Below are positions 34,102-42,640 of a DNA stretch of 64,000 bases, in pieces. The number at the start of each line of letters is the position of its first letter. Positions within the stretch are counted from its first letter, which is position 1. Made by a program: the position numbers and the translations under genes. The notes under the pieces were generated by a model. It saw only the letters and a list, made by a program, of their open reading frames with translations. It was not told the DNA's origin and made no database searches. Source of the DNA: a bacterium BMS3Abin14 (GTDB lineage Bacteria; BMS3Abin14); contig BDTG01000043.1 of NCBI GenBank assembly GCA_002897695.1, positions 71,934-135,933 of the forward strand. The letters are read 5' to 3'.

Positions 34102-34446
34102 TTATTCTACCTCAAAATCAATTATGTTCAACTCGTCGCCCTCAAGCAGCTCAGTATCAAGGCCTCCGCAGGAGGGACAGCGAAGGAGGCGCCCCTCCCC
34201 CTCGAATTCATCGTCGCACGGCCCGCATCGAATCCTCACGGGAACCCTCACGATTGTGAGCTCCGCGTGTCTGGTCACCATCTTTTCGCCTCGAACCGCC
34301 TCGAAACAGAACCTCAGACTGTCCGTCTCAACCCCTGACAGGTCCCCTATTCTGAGACGGATGTCCGTTACCTGTCCGGCGCCGTGGTTTTGCGCCTCCC
34401 TTTCCACAATATCCAGAATCTCCATGGCGATGGAAAGTTCGTGCAC
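34102..34446 (-). CDS. hypA: hydrogenase nickel chaperone HypA
   Basis: 114 residues. Starts MHELSIAMEILD with the nickel-binding MHE. The zinc site is formed by CGPCDDEF and CPSCGG near residues 75-95. GTG start after GGAG. It sits between the maturation endopeptidase and hypB genes. Confidence 0.94.
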   Translation of the reverse strand: MHELSIAMEILDIVEREAQNHGAGQVTDIRLRIGDLSGVETDSLRFCFEAVRGEKMVTRHAELTIVRVPVRIRCGPCDDEFEGEGRLLRCPSCGGLDTELLEGDELNIIDFEVE

Positions 34447-34467
34447 GATGGTTGTCTCCAGGGGAAA

Positions 34468-35016
34468 TCAGGCGGGAACCGGCGCCCGGTGATCGGGGCC
34501 GGGTTTAATGAACGGAGCTTTCAGGTAATGGCTGTATTTGGCGGGGTCGACCCCTGCAGCCTCGATGACCAACTCCATGATTTTCGGCAGTTTCTCCTGT
34601 ACCGGCGGCGACAGCTCCATGGACATGGACACCTCGGCCGGCTCGATGCCTATGATGGTGGTACGCGGCGGATCCCGAAAAGCCCCCGTCAGGGATATGA
34701 CCTCCTCGATGCTGACCTGGTGCACCGATGTCTTGTAGACGTCCGGGAAATGTCGGTAATCGTCGATATCGAAGCGATATATGGAAGCAGGCGCACCGCC
34801 GCCTTTAACACAATCGACGACGATGAGCCTGTCGGTTTCAAGAATGAGGTTGAAAAGACCAAAGCCGTCAGTGCCCCCCTCAACGACATCGATGTAATCG
34901 GGGAATGGACACTCCATGAGGTTCACAGCAACATGAACGCCAACCCCCTCGTCCCGCAGGAGGAGGTTTCCGACCCCGAGGATCATTGTTTTTGCCTGGC
35001 TATCTGTTCCTTCCAT
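34468..35016 (-). CDS. hydrogenase maturation endopeptidase
   Basis: 182 residues of the HybD/HyaD family, which cleaves the large-subunit C-terminus once nickel is in. GVGNLLLRDEGVGVHVA carries the nickel-binding Glu, and LIVVDCVKGGG the second acidic site; the His is in STRIGHT-type positions further on. The target here should be the large subunit cut after DPCLACAVH. ATG 35016 is used; ATG 34986 (MILGVGNLL) is also possible. Confidence 0.9.
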   Translation of the reverse strand: MEGTDSQAKTMILGVGNLLLRDEGVGVHVAVNLMECPFPDYIDVVEGGTDGFGLFNLILETDRLIVVDCVKGGGAPASIYRFDIDDYRHFPDVYKTSVHQVSIEEVISLTGAFRDPPRTTIIGIEPAEVSMSMELSPPVQEKLPKIMELVIEAAGVDPAKYSHYLKAPFIKPGPDHRAPVPA

Positions 35017-35052
35017 CTCTTTTCCGGTTGGCCGCCATCCCGGACCGGGATG

Positions 35053-35673
35053 TCAGACGGCCTCCCCGGGCTGCGGTGATTCCTCCGTTTCTATTCCCAG
35101 GAACATGAGCTTGAACGATCTGAAATCCTCGAACAGCACCAGGTAGATATGGACCATCGTGGTGACTATAAAAACCCACATGGTCAGGTAGTGGATCATG
35201 TGCACGTTGGCAAGTCCGCCCATGGCGGCCACCAGGGAAGCCCAGCCGGGATCCATGTTCCAGAGCATCGCGAAACCGGTAATCGCCTGAAAAAGCAGGA
35301 GCAGGAACCAGAATGCATAGGTGGATTTCTGGAGTGTATTGTATTTTGCCGTAACCGGCCGGGTCCTTCTCGTGAACGTGTAGTAGGCGAGCATGGGAAA
35401 AAACTTGCCCCGGTTTTCTTTCTCGGGCAGAAAGTTCCCAATATCCCCGGGAGCGCCGAAAATGGACCAGTAGAAACGGGTCACAAGGTTCAGGATTATG
35501 ACGAAACCGGCATAGTTGTGAATAAGCCTGGCCGTGTGCATGCTGAGCCCGAAGAGGCTGAAGTTGGGCTTGTGAAGGAAAAAGCCCGTGGCGACGAGGG
35601 TTATAATGGACAGGAGGTGTACCAGGTGCATGGCCCTCGCGGGAACGGGATGATCAGCTTTAGTCGCAGCCAT
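35053..35673 (-). CDS. Ni/Fe-hydrogenase b-type cytochrome subunit
   Basis: 206 residues with four hydrophobic segments. Haem-ligand candidates are in MHLVHLLSIITL, HTARLIHNYAGF and HYLTMWVFIVTTMVHIYL. It should link the periplasmic hydrogenase to the quinone pool. The ATG follows AAAGGGGG, 15 nt after the large-subunit stop. Confidence 0.92.
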   Translation of the reverse strand: MAATKADHPVPARAMHLVHLLSIITLVATGFFLHKPNFSLFGLSMHTARLIHNYAGFVIILNLVTRFYWSIFGAPGDIGNFLPEKENRGKFFPMLAYYTFTRRTRPVTAKYNTLQKSTYAFWFLLLLFQAITGFAMLWNMDPGWASLVAAMGGLANVHMIHYLTMWVFIVTTMVHIYLVLFEDFRSFKLMFLGIETEESPQPGEAV

Positions 35674-35688
35674 CGTTGTGCCCCCTTT

Positions 35689-37248
35689 CTACTCTACCTG
35701 GAACTTCAGGATCTCGTTGGTCCTCGGGTGGATGACATGAACGGCGCACGCGAGGCATGGATCGAAGGACCGTATCACCCGAACGATGTTGATGGGGTTC
35801 TCGGGGTCGGGTATGGGAACCCCGATGAGGGATTCCTCGTATTGCCCCCGTTGTCCCTTCTCGTCCCTGGGCGAAGCGTTCCAGGTGGAGGGGACCACCG
35901 CCTGGTAGTTTGCGATCTTCCTGTCCTTGATCCTTATCCAGTGTCCCAACGCCCCACGGGGAGCCTCGTAAAAACCGGCGCCTTCCGCCGTTACGGGCGG
36001 TTCGTAATGTGCCGAATCGTGGATCTTAAAGCCCGGTTTGCCGGCAAGATCGATAAGCTGCCCAAGCCAGACCTGCATCCTGTCGGCCATCATGACCGTC
36101 TCAAGCATCCTGGCGGCATGTCTCGCCACGGCTCCGGGTTTAACCCCATGGTCGGTGATAAGGCCCATAAGATTAGGCTCTTTCATGATGAGCATGCGGG
36201 CAAGAGGACCGACCTCCATGGGCATATTTTCATACCTGGGAGCCTTTACAAAGCTGTAGGCGTCCTTTTTATCCAGGTCGAAGATCTGCTCGCCGTCGAA
36301 AGGATGGACAGGCTCCTTTGGTTTATACCAGGCGTGCTTGACGGATTCTGTTATCAACTTCTGGTCGAACTTTTCCACGTTGCCCAGGTTCCCGTTCTTG
36401 ATAACGCCGGGCTTGAAAAAAAGTTCCTCGCCGGTGGAATCCTCGGGGAACGCTCCGTAAGACAGGTAGTTTAGATGCCCGCCCCCTATCCCGGCCTGGG
36501 CCAGGGGGAGAAGCGGCCCCGTGCCGAACAGAAGAACGTCCTTCATATACACGTTTTTCACGAACGCGGTGACCTCTTCGAGCATGGTCTTGAATTTGAT
36601 GATCAGATCTGCGTCCGGCAGCTGTGTGATGCCTCCCACAATAATGCTCTGGTAATGAGGCGCCCGGCCTCCGAAGATGGCGCCCATATTCTTTGCAACC
36701 ACCTGGATTTTCAGCGCATCAAGGTAGTGTTTTACGGCCATTGTTACGATTTCCGGATCATTGACGGAGAACTGGTCGGGTTTATATCTGGGAGTGAGGG
36801 GATAAGTGTCCCCTCTTTTGACCAGGCCGACAATTTTGTCCTTGACCGCCAGGAGTTCCTTGTCCGAGCCCTTGTAGGCAGCCACGGCCATGATATCCAG
36901 GTAGTCGAGGGCGCTCAGCTGGTAGAACTGGATAATATGGTCATACAGGTACTCGGCGCCCATGACGAGGTTCCGGAGGATACGTCCTCCATCGGGCACC
37001 TCGGCCCCGAAGGCATCGTCCAGGGCCGCAACTGAGGCCATGGTGTGGACTGAAAAACAGACACCGCAAAAACGGCTTGTCACGTAGCTCGCGTCCCTGG
37101 GATCCTTTCCGGTGAGGAGGGCCTCAAAACCGCGAGCCATGGTTCCGCTGCTCCATGCATTTTTGATCTTTCCGTTCTCGACCTCGACCTCGATCTTCAG
37201 GTGTCCTTCAATCCGCGTAACGGGGTCAACCGTGATTCTCTGGCCCAT
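35689..37248 (-). CDS. [NiFe] hydrogenase large subunit
   Basis: 519 residues holding the NiFe active site. N-terminal RFCGVC and C-terminal DPCLACAVH supply the four cysteines; RITVDPVTRIEGHLKIEVE is the family start. The 16 residues after His (VIHPRTNEILKFQVE) are the peptide removed by the endopeptidase. Its ATG overlaps the small-subunit stop by 1 nt. It is a group 1 membrane-bound uptake type by motif and by the attached cytochrome b; the exact subgroup is not fixed. Confidence 0.96.
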   Translation of the reverse strand: MGQRITVDPVTRIEGHLKIEVEVENGKIKNAWSSGTMARGFEALLTGKDPRDASYVTSRFCGVCFSVHTMASVAALDDAFGAEVPDGGRILRNLVMGAEYLYDHIIQFYQLSALDYLDIMAVAAYKGSDKELLAVKDKIVGLVKRGDTYPLTPRYKPDQFSVNDPEIVTMAVKHYLDALKIQVVAKNMGAIFGGRAPHYQSIIVGGITQLPDADLIIKFKTMLEEVTAFVKNVYMKDVLLFGTGPLLPLAQAGIGGGHLNYLSYGAFPEDSTGEELFFKPGVIKNGNLGNVEKFDQKLITESVKHAWYKPKEPVHPFDGEQIFDLDKKDAYSFVKAPRYENMPMEVGPLARMLIMKEPNLMGLITDHGVKPGAVARHAARMLETVMMADRMQVWLGQLIDLAGKPGFKIHDSAHYEPPVTAEGAGFYEAPRGALGHWIRIKDRKIANYQAVVPSTWNASPRDEKGQRGQYEESLIGVPIPDPENPINIVRVIRSFDPCLACAVHVIHPRTNEILKFQVE

Positions 37249-38306
37249 CAGTTCTCACCTCCCTCTTCCTTCGGCCCGCCCTTTCCGAGCCTCCCTGTCG
37301 CGGCCTGACCGATAAAGTGCCCAGCCAGACCCGCCGCAACGACGCCTCCCATCACCGCACCCACGGTCTCGATCCTGAGTCCGGCGATCTCCTTCGTCTT
37401 GACATAAAGGGGAGCCATGCCGGCGTAGAACTCGGGTTCGGCGCACCCCTGACATGGGGCGCTGGACCCGATGCACCAGTTCAGCCCATCGTTCCATCGG
37501 CGTTTGGGACAGTCCGAATGGGTGAACGGCCCCTTGCAGCCCTGAAGGTACATACACCAGTTTCTCTGGGAAGGCTCGTTCCAGTCGGTAAGAAACTCGC
37601 CATTTTCAAAGTGGCCCCGTCTCTCACAGTTGTCATGTATAAGCTTGTCGAAGAACATGATGGGCCTGCCAAGATGGTCCATGGGAGGAGGCTTGTTGTA
37701 AAGGAGATAATATACAATTGTCCCTACAAGGTGGTCCGGATGAACCGGGCAGAGGGGAACGTTTATGAGGGGTTTTTTGGGAACGAGGCCCTTGTCCATG
37801 GCAGCGCCAATGCCCATGCCTTTTGACGGAGTGTTCCCCGGGATCCCGCCATAGGTGGCGCACGCTCCGATGGCGATCACGGCGGCGGCGCCGGCCGCAG
37901 CTTCGCTGACGCTCTTGACGAATGGCTCGCCGGCCACCTTGCAGAACCGCTCGTCGGCTCCGGGAATGGACCCTTCAACGATGAGGACATACCCTCCTTC
38001 CTCGATGGTCTTTTTTCGAGCCTCTTCAGCCTGATAACCTGAGGCCGCCATTATCGTCTCGTGATACCTGAGCGAGATGGTATCAAGGATGATCTCGGCC
38101 GTTCCAGGGCGGTTAGAATTGATGAAGGAGATGGTACACCCGGCGCAGTCCTGGCCCTCCAGCCAGATCACGGGAGGCTTTTTGGCGGCGGCCTCCATGG
38201 CCCTTGCGACCCTGGGTACCGCAGCCTCGGAAAGGCCCAGCAGCGCCGCCGTGCCGGCACAGAACTTGAGAAAATCGCGTCTGTCTACATTACCGAATAA
38301 TGTCAT
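37248..38306 (-). CDS. [NiFe] hydrogenase small subunit
   Basis: 352 residues. A Tat signal with RRDFLKFCAGTAALLG (residues 9-24) sends the folded dimer to the periplasm. Cluster ligands are in GQDCAGCTISF, GACATYGG, CPVHPDH, HDNCERRGHF, CKGPFTHSDC and CQGCAEPEF. The C-terminus has a glycine-rich hydrophobic stretch (VMGGVVAAGLAGHFIG) and a charged tail, a likely membrane anchor. ATG 38306 behind GGGGAG. Confidence 0.95.
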   Translation of the reverse strand: MTLFGNVDRRDFLKFCAGTAALLGLSEAAVPRVARAMEAAAKKPPVIWLEGQDCAGCTISFINSNRPGTAEIILDTISLRYHETIMAASGYQAEEARKKTIEEGGYVLIVEGSIPGADERFCKVAGEPFVKSVSEAAAGAAAVIAIGACATYGGIPGNTPSKGMGIGAAMDKGLVPKKPLINVPLCPVHPDHLVGTIVYYLLYNKPPPMDHLGRPIMFFDKLIHDNCERRGHFENGEFLTDWNEPSQRNWCMYLQGCKGPFTHSDCPKRRWNDGLNWCIGSSAPCQGCAEPEFYAGMAPLYVKTKEIAGLRIETVGAVMGGVVAAGLAGHFIGQAATGRLGKGGPKEEGGEN

Positions 38307-38623
38307 CGAATCGACTCCCCTTTCTATAACAAGTAGTACTCTACCCGGTACCCTGTCGATTTGCACTTCCGATCAACATGTTTTCGAAAGCCAGACGGAT
38401 AAATGAGGGCGGTTTTGCAGGTACTCACTATCTCTCCCATGGCGAGAGTATACACTTACCAGATGTGAAGTCAATACCTGCAGGTGTCATAACATGTTGA
38501 AGATATTGCACAAATTACATTGATTTAGTCGACAAAATGCTGTTTCTTTTTGACTGAAGTCTGTGATCAACCGGAATTCAACTGGGGGGGCATACAATAC
38601 AAATTAACGGATTATTGAAATAT
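38307..38623. other. intergenic: hydrogenase control region
   Basis: Holds the promoter described separately and palindromes ACCTGCAGGT (38476-38485), AACATGTT twice (38375-38382 and 38491-38498), and a CTCTC...GAGAG pair (38432-38448). The right half, next to rluB, is AT-rich with no gene. Confidence 0.6.
38447..38474 (-). promoter_or_regulatory. hydrogenase operon promoter
   Basis: TTGACT (38474-38469), 16-nt spacer, TATACT (38452-38447), about 140 nt before the small-subunit ATG. Just upstream is the palindrome ACCTGCAGGT and just downstream CTCTCGCCATGGGAGAG, both suitable operators. It looks like sigma70; no sigma54 GG/GC pair was found. Confidence 0.65.
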
Positions 38624-39349
38624 TCAGTCGTACAGGGCCTTGATTTCGGCAGGGGCCAGTTTGCGGAAGGTTCCGGGCTTCATGCGCCTGGTCACCTGGA
38701 TGGGACCAATGGCGATACGCATGATGCTGAGGACCGGATGGTCCACGGCGGCGGCCATCCGCTTGATCTGGTTCCTCCTCCCCTCCAGCAAGGTCATCCT
38801 GATCCATGAGTTTTTTCTGGACCTTTCGGATTCCACGAGGGTTATCATCGCAGGAAGGGTCCGGCCGTCATCCAGTTCCACGCCGTCTCTGAGACGCTTA
38901 ATTGATCGGGGACCGATTTTACCCTTCAGCTTTACCATGTAGGTCTTGGAAATGTGGTGTTTAGGATGTGTCAGATGCAGCGTGAGGTCGCCGTCGTTTG
39001 TAAGGATGATAAGCCCTTCGGCGTCGTAATCCAGACGCCCTGCGCTGTGGAGGCCCTCCCGGAGGTCCTCGGGAAGGAGGTCGAAAACCGTCCTGCGTCC
39101 TTCCGGATCGTGCCTGGTGCAGATTACGTTTTCAGGCTTGTACACCAGGTAGGTTCTCTTCTTCCTGGGCCCCTGCAGGGAAATGCCGTCAATTACGATG
39201 GAATCGGACCGTGGATCGACCATGACCCCCATGGTAGTAACGGTCTCACCGTTGACCGCTACCCTGCCCTCGGCGATCATTTTCTCCGCCGCGCGGCGGG
39301 AAGCAACTCCCGCATCGGCTATGGCCTTGTGAAGACGTATCTTTCCCAC
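38624..39349 (-). CDS. rluB: 23S rRNA pseudouridine synthase (RluB family)
   Basis: 241 residues. An N-terminal S4 RNA-binding domain (IRLHKAIADAGVASRRAAEK) and a pseudouridine synthase domain with catalytic GRLDYDAEGLIILTNDGD near 95. Modifies 23S rRNA near position 2605. GTG start. Gene order scpA-scpB-rluB is the common one in many bacteria. Confidence 0.94.
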   Translation of the reverse strand: MGKIRLHKAIADAGVASRRAAEKMIAEGRVAVNGETVTTMGVMVDPRSDSIVIDGISLQGPRKKRTYLVYKPENVICTRHDPEGRRTVFDLLPEDLREGLHSAGRLDYDAEGLIILTNDGDLTLHLTHPKHHISKTYMVKLKGKIGPRSIKRLRDGVELDDGRTLPAMITLVESERSRKNSWIRMTLLEGRRNQIKRMAAAVDHPVLSIMRIAIGPIQVTRRMKPGTFRKLAPAEIKALYD

Positions 39350-39369
39350 GTTGAACCTCTATTCCATTT

Positions 39370-39957
39370 TCAACCGGAACCTGGAGTCGGCAACCCGGAC
39401 CCCGGACTCGATTCCCCCTCGGGTGGACCTATTTCTCCGAGATCCGCGATCTCCTCTAAACTGGGCAGTGATTCGATGTCCCTGAGTTCAAAGTACTCCA
39501 GGAAATCCCTCGTCGTCCCGAAGAGCATGGGCCGGCCGGGAGATTCCTTTCTTCCGAGAATACGGATCATCCCCTGGACAAGAAGGGTCTTCATTACCGC
39601 TCCCGAGTCAACCCCGCGGATGTTTTCGATCTCCGATCGCGTCACAGGCTGTCTGTACGCCACAATGGCAAGAGCCTCGAGGCTCGATCTGGAAAGGCGC
39701 CTCCTCGGCCGGGACCGATACATCGCGCTTATCTGCTCGGAAAATTCAGGTCTCGTTCGTATCTGAAATCCTCCGGCGACCTCTTTCAGGGCAATTCCCC
39801 TGTCCTCGGCATCGAACTCCCCGGCAAGGGCCACGAGCGTCTCCCGGACGGTCTCGCCGCTGAGCCCCGTAATTTCCTGAAGGATATCCGCTGTGACTGG
39901 TTTGGATGATGCGAACAGCAGGGCTTCTATGAGGGCTTTTCCGCTTTTTTCCATCAT
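39370..39957 (-). CDS. scpB: segregation and condensation protein B
   Basis: 195 residues, two winged-helix domains; part of the SMC-ScpA-ScpB complex. LIEALLFASSKPVT, RRRLSRSSLEALAIVAYRQP and FGTTRDFLEYF are family motifs. The last 14 residues (SSPGSGLPTPGSG) are not typical: they translate a GTCCGGG tandem repeat. ATG overlaps the scpA stop by 4 nt. Confidence 0.94.
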   Translation of the reverse strand: MMEKSGKALIEALLFASSKPVTADILQEITGLSGETVRETLVALAGEFDAEDRGIALKEVAGGFQIRTRPEFSEQISAMYRSRPRRRLSRSSLEALAIVAYRQPVTRSEIENIRGVDSGAVMKTLLVQGMIRILGRKESPGRPMLFGTTRDFLEYFELRDIESLPSLEEIADLGEIGPPEGESSPGSGLPTPGSG

Positions 39958-40754
39958 TGACCCGCTTTCTCCTGCTTTTCCGGCCCTGAACCGGCATCAC
40001 CCTGGACCCTGATCAATCTGAGCGGGGCATCATGATCCTTCTGTACCGCCTGCAGCCGGCCCTTCTTGATGAGTTCCAGAATCGCCAGGAATATGGTGAC
40101 GATCCTCCTCCGGCCTGAACCAGCTTCAAAAAGCTCCGCAAACCTCACGCTGCCACTGTTGGAGAGGAGGGCCTCAATATGTTCTATGCCGTCATCGACG
40201 GTGAATCCCTCCCTGGTAACCTCGTGGGGTCTCCTCCTGTCGGCCTCGGCGAGGATCCTGTTGAAAGCATCCATGAGTTGAAACATGTTAGCCTCGATGA
40301 ACCTTTCCTCGCCTTTGACAGGGAGCTTTTCCTCGGGTCTCGAAAAAACGTCCCGGCCCAGAAACGGGCGTGTCGAAAACTCCTCCGCCGCCCTCTTGTA
40401 CTTCTGGTACTCAATGAGCCTCTGGACCAGTTCTTCCCTGGGGTCCTTCTCCTCTTCCTCCTCACCATCCTCCGCATCAAAGGGCAGAAGCATACGGGAT
40501 TTCAGGTGAATAAGGGTGGACGCCATGACGAGGAACTCACTGGCAACGTCAAGATCAAGCTCCCTCATGAGGTCCAGATACTCGACATATTGGCTGGTGA
40601 GCCGGGCGATGGGGATGTCGTAGATATCCACCTCGTTTTTCTTGATGAGGTGCAAAAGCAGATCCAGGGGCCCCTGAAAGTTGTCAAGTTCAACCCGATA
40701 ATCGCCCAGTGTGGTATTTTCTCCGTTTTCGGGAGACCTGTCGGATGAAGCCAT
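39954..40754 (-). CDS. scpA: segregation and condensation protein A
   Basis: 266 residues, kleisin that bridges SMC heads. FQGPLDLLLHLIKKNEVDIYDIPIA is the family start. An acidic insert (EDGEEEEEKDPREE) follows near 105. C-terminal winged helix VTIFLAILELIKKGRL. It begins 3 nt after trpS. Confidence 0.94.
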   Translation of the reverse strand: MASSDRSPENGENTTLGDYRVELDNFQGPLDLLLHLIKKNEVDIYDIPIARLTSQYVEYLDLMRELDLDVASEFLVMASTLIHLKSRMLLPFDAEDGEEEEEKDPREELVQRLIEYQKYKRAAEEFSTRPFLGRDVFSRPEEKLPVKGEERFIEANMFQLMDAFNRILAEADRRRPHEVTREGFTVDDGIEHIEALLSNSGSVRFAELFEAGSGRRRIVTIFLAILELIKKGRLQAVQKDHDAPLRLIRVQGDAGSGPEKQEKAGQ

Positions 40755-40757
40755 GGG

Positions 40758-41777
40758 TTATCCCCCCAGTCTCCCCGTGGAAAGAGGATAAAGCTGGACT
40801 GCCCTTCTGACGACGTCCATAGTCCTCTCGCACTCCGCTTTGGCCCTCTTGTTTCCATGGGCAAGGATTTCCCCGACCAGACCGGGTTTGTTTTCGTAAA
40901 CAACTCTTCTCTCACGAATCGGCCCGAGGGCCTTCTCCATCTCTTTGTAAAGGATCTTTTTACAATCGATGCACCCGATGGAGGCTATGCGACACCCCTC
41001 AGCGGCCTCATTCCTCCGTTCCTCCGGGGTGAAGAAGCCGTGAAGCTCGAACACCGGGCATTTTCCCGGGTCGCCGGGATCGGTTCTTCTGACCCTCGCC
41101 GGGTCCGTGACCATGGGACGGAGTTTTTCCCATACCTCTTCGGCCGTGTCCTTCAGGAAGATGGCATTGCCATAGCTCTTGCTCATCTTCCTTCCATCTG
41201 TTCCGGGGACCTTGGGAGCCTCTGTCAGCAGGTGCATGGGTTCCGGAAATATCTCCTTGCCGACGGAGCCATACATATTGTTGAAGCGCCTGACAATCTC
41301 CCGCGACAGTTCAAGGTGCGGAAGCTGATCGATGCCCACGGGCACGAAGTCGGCTCTGTAGATTATGATGTCGGCCGTCTGAAGGAGTGGGTATCCCAGA
41401 AAACCGAAGGTGGAGAGGTCCTTGTGGGAGAGCTGCTGCCGGACCTCCTTGTAGGAGGGAACTCTCTCGAGCCACGAAAGGGGCGTTATCATGGAGAGGA
41501 GGACGAAAAGCTCCGCGTGCTCAAGGATGGCGGACTGGAGAAAAAGGGTTGACCGCTCCGGATCGAGCCCGACACTGAGCCAATCCATGACGATGTCTCC
41601 TGTGTAGTTCTCGAGGGAGGCAGGGTCATCGTACATGGTGGAAAGAGCATGCCAGTCGGCGACGAAGTAGAAGCACTCGTACTTATCCTGGAGGTCGATC
41701 CAGTTGCTCAGCGCTCCGAGATAATGCCCTATGTGAAGCGGTCCAGTGGGCCGCATGCCGGAAAGGACCCGTTTCAT
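40758..41777 (-). CDS. trpS: tryptophan-tRNA ligase
   Basis: 339 residues. Class I synthetase with GMRPTGPLHIGHYLGAL (HIGH motif) and KMSKSYGNAI. It also has a cysteine cluster in CRIASIGCIDCKK near 270-285, as in the 4Fe-4S-containing TrpS forms, though I cannot confirm a cluster. ATG at 41777. Confidence 0.95.
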   Translation of the reverse strand: MKRVLSGMRPTGPLHIGHYLGALSNWIDLQDKYECFYFVADWHALSTMYDDPASLENYTGDIVMDWLSVGLDPERSTLFLQSAILEHAELFVLLSMITPLSWLERVPSYKEVRQQLSHKDLSTFGFLGYPLLQTADIIIYRADFVPVGIDQLPHLELSREIVRRFNNMYGSVGKEIFPEPMHLLTEAPKVPGTDGRKMSKSYGNAIFLKDTAEEVWEKLRPMVTDPARVRRTDPGDPGKCPVFELHGFFTPEERRNEAAEGCRIASIGCIDCKKILYKEMEKALGPIRERRVVYENKPGLVGEILAHGNKRAKAECERTMDVVRRAVQLYPLSTGRLGG

Positions 41778-41791
41778 TCAATGACCTCCAT

Positions 41792-42457
41792 TCAGATTCC
41801 GAACATGGCTCTGATTATCATGTAGATCACGCGATAGAAAGGAACGATGATCGCATTGAGCACTCCCGTAAAGAGAAGCGCCAGGAGGATGATCCACCCG
41901 TACCGCGCCATACGCGAATAGGCCATGGCCTGCTTGGCAGGGAGAAGGCCCTCCAGTATGTGACTCCCGTCCAGCGGGTGGATAGGAAGAAGGTTGAACA
42001 CCCCGAGGTAGATGGATATCTGGATCCCTACAACCAACATGGTGGCCAGGGGTTCTAAAATGGCAGAGTTCCTGATGGCGTTGGCCCCCGGGAACCAGAG
42101 CAGAATCCGGAATATAAGCGCGAACCCCATGGCAAGGAGCAGGTTGCTCGCGGGGCCGGCAAGGGATACGCTCACCATGTCCTTCCTGGGAGACTTGAAA
42201 TTAAAGGAGTTGACGGGTACGGGCTTGGCCCACCCGAAGATTATGCCCGTCCCGGACATGGCCAGCATCAGGGGAAAAAGGACGGATCCGATAGGGTCGA
42301 GGTGCTTGATGGGGTTCAGGGTGATCCTCCCCATGAGTCTCGCCGTGTGATCCCCCTTGCGGTAGGCTATGTAGCCGTGGGCCACCTCGTGTACCGTTAT
42401 GGCAAGGAGAAACGGCGGGAGGCTGATAATGTAGGGTAAAAGTTGTCTGGCGGTCAT
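41792..42457 (-). CDS. site-2 protease family membrane protease (M50)
   Basis: 221 residues and about six hydrophobic segments. Zinc motif AITVHEVAHGY (HEXXH) near 20-30 and the distal NLLPIHPLDGSHIL, both with conserved residues. Family members cleave membrane proteins, but this short form without a PDZ domain has no known substrate. Starts at ATG 42457. Confidence 0.92.
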   Translation of the reverse strand: MTARQLLPYIISLPPFLLAITVHEVAHGYIAYRKGDHTARLMGRITLNPIKHLDPIGSVLFPLMLAMSGTGIIFGWAKPVPVNSFNFKSPRKDMVSVSLAGPASNLLLAMGFALIFRILLWFPGANAIRNSAILEPLATMLVVGIQISIYLGVFNLLPIHPLDGSHILEGLLPAKQAMAYSRMARYGWIILLALLFTGVLNAIIVPFYRVIYMIIRAMFGI

Positions 42458-42640
42458 TTGGATGCCCTTTTGTCAGAGTGAAATCCGGGATCATGAATCA
42501 TTCGGAAAAACCCATATATACGAACTTGACAGTAACGGAAAACCGGACGGCTTTTCTGATTAACACGCGGTTGGCGCGGGGTCAAGCCTTGCCTTGGGCC
42601 CAGAGATCCATTACCGGTTCGGGCCGCACGGGCACATGGT

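Noticed and set aside
35149-36474. 441-codon plus-strand open frame across cytochrome b and the large subunit
   Set aside because: Antisense shadow of two certain hydrogenase genes; no domain.
38307-38623. sigma54 promoter for the hydrogenase
   Set aside because: No GG-N10-GC pair in a TGGCAC/TTGC context was found; a good sigma70-type pair explains the start.
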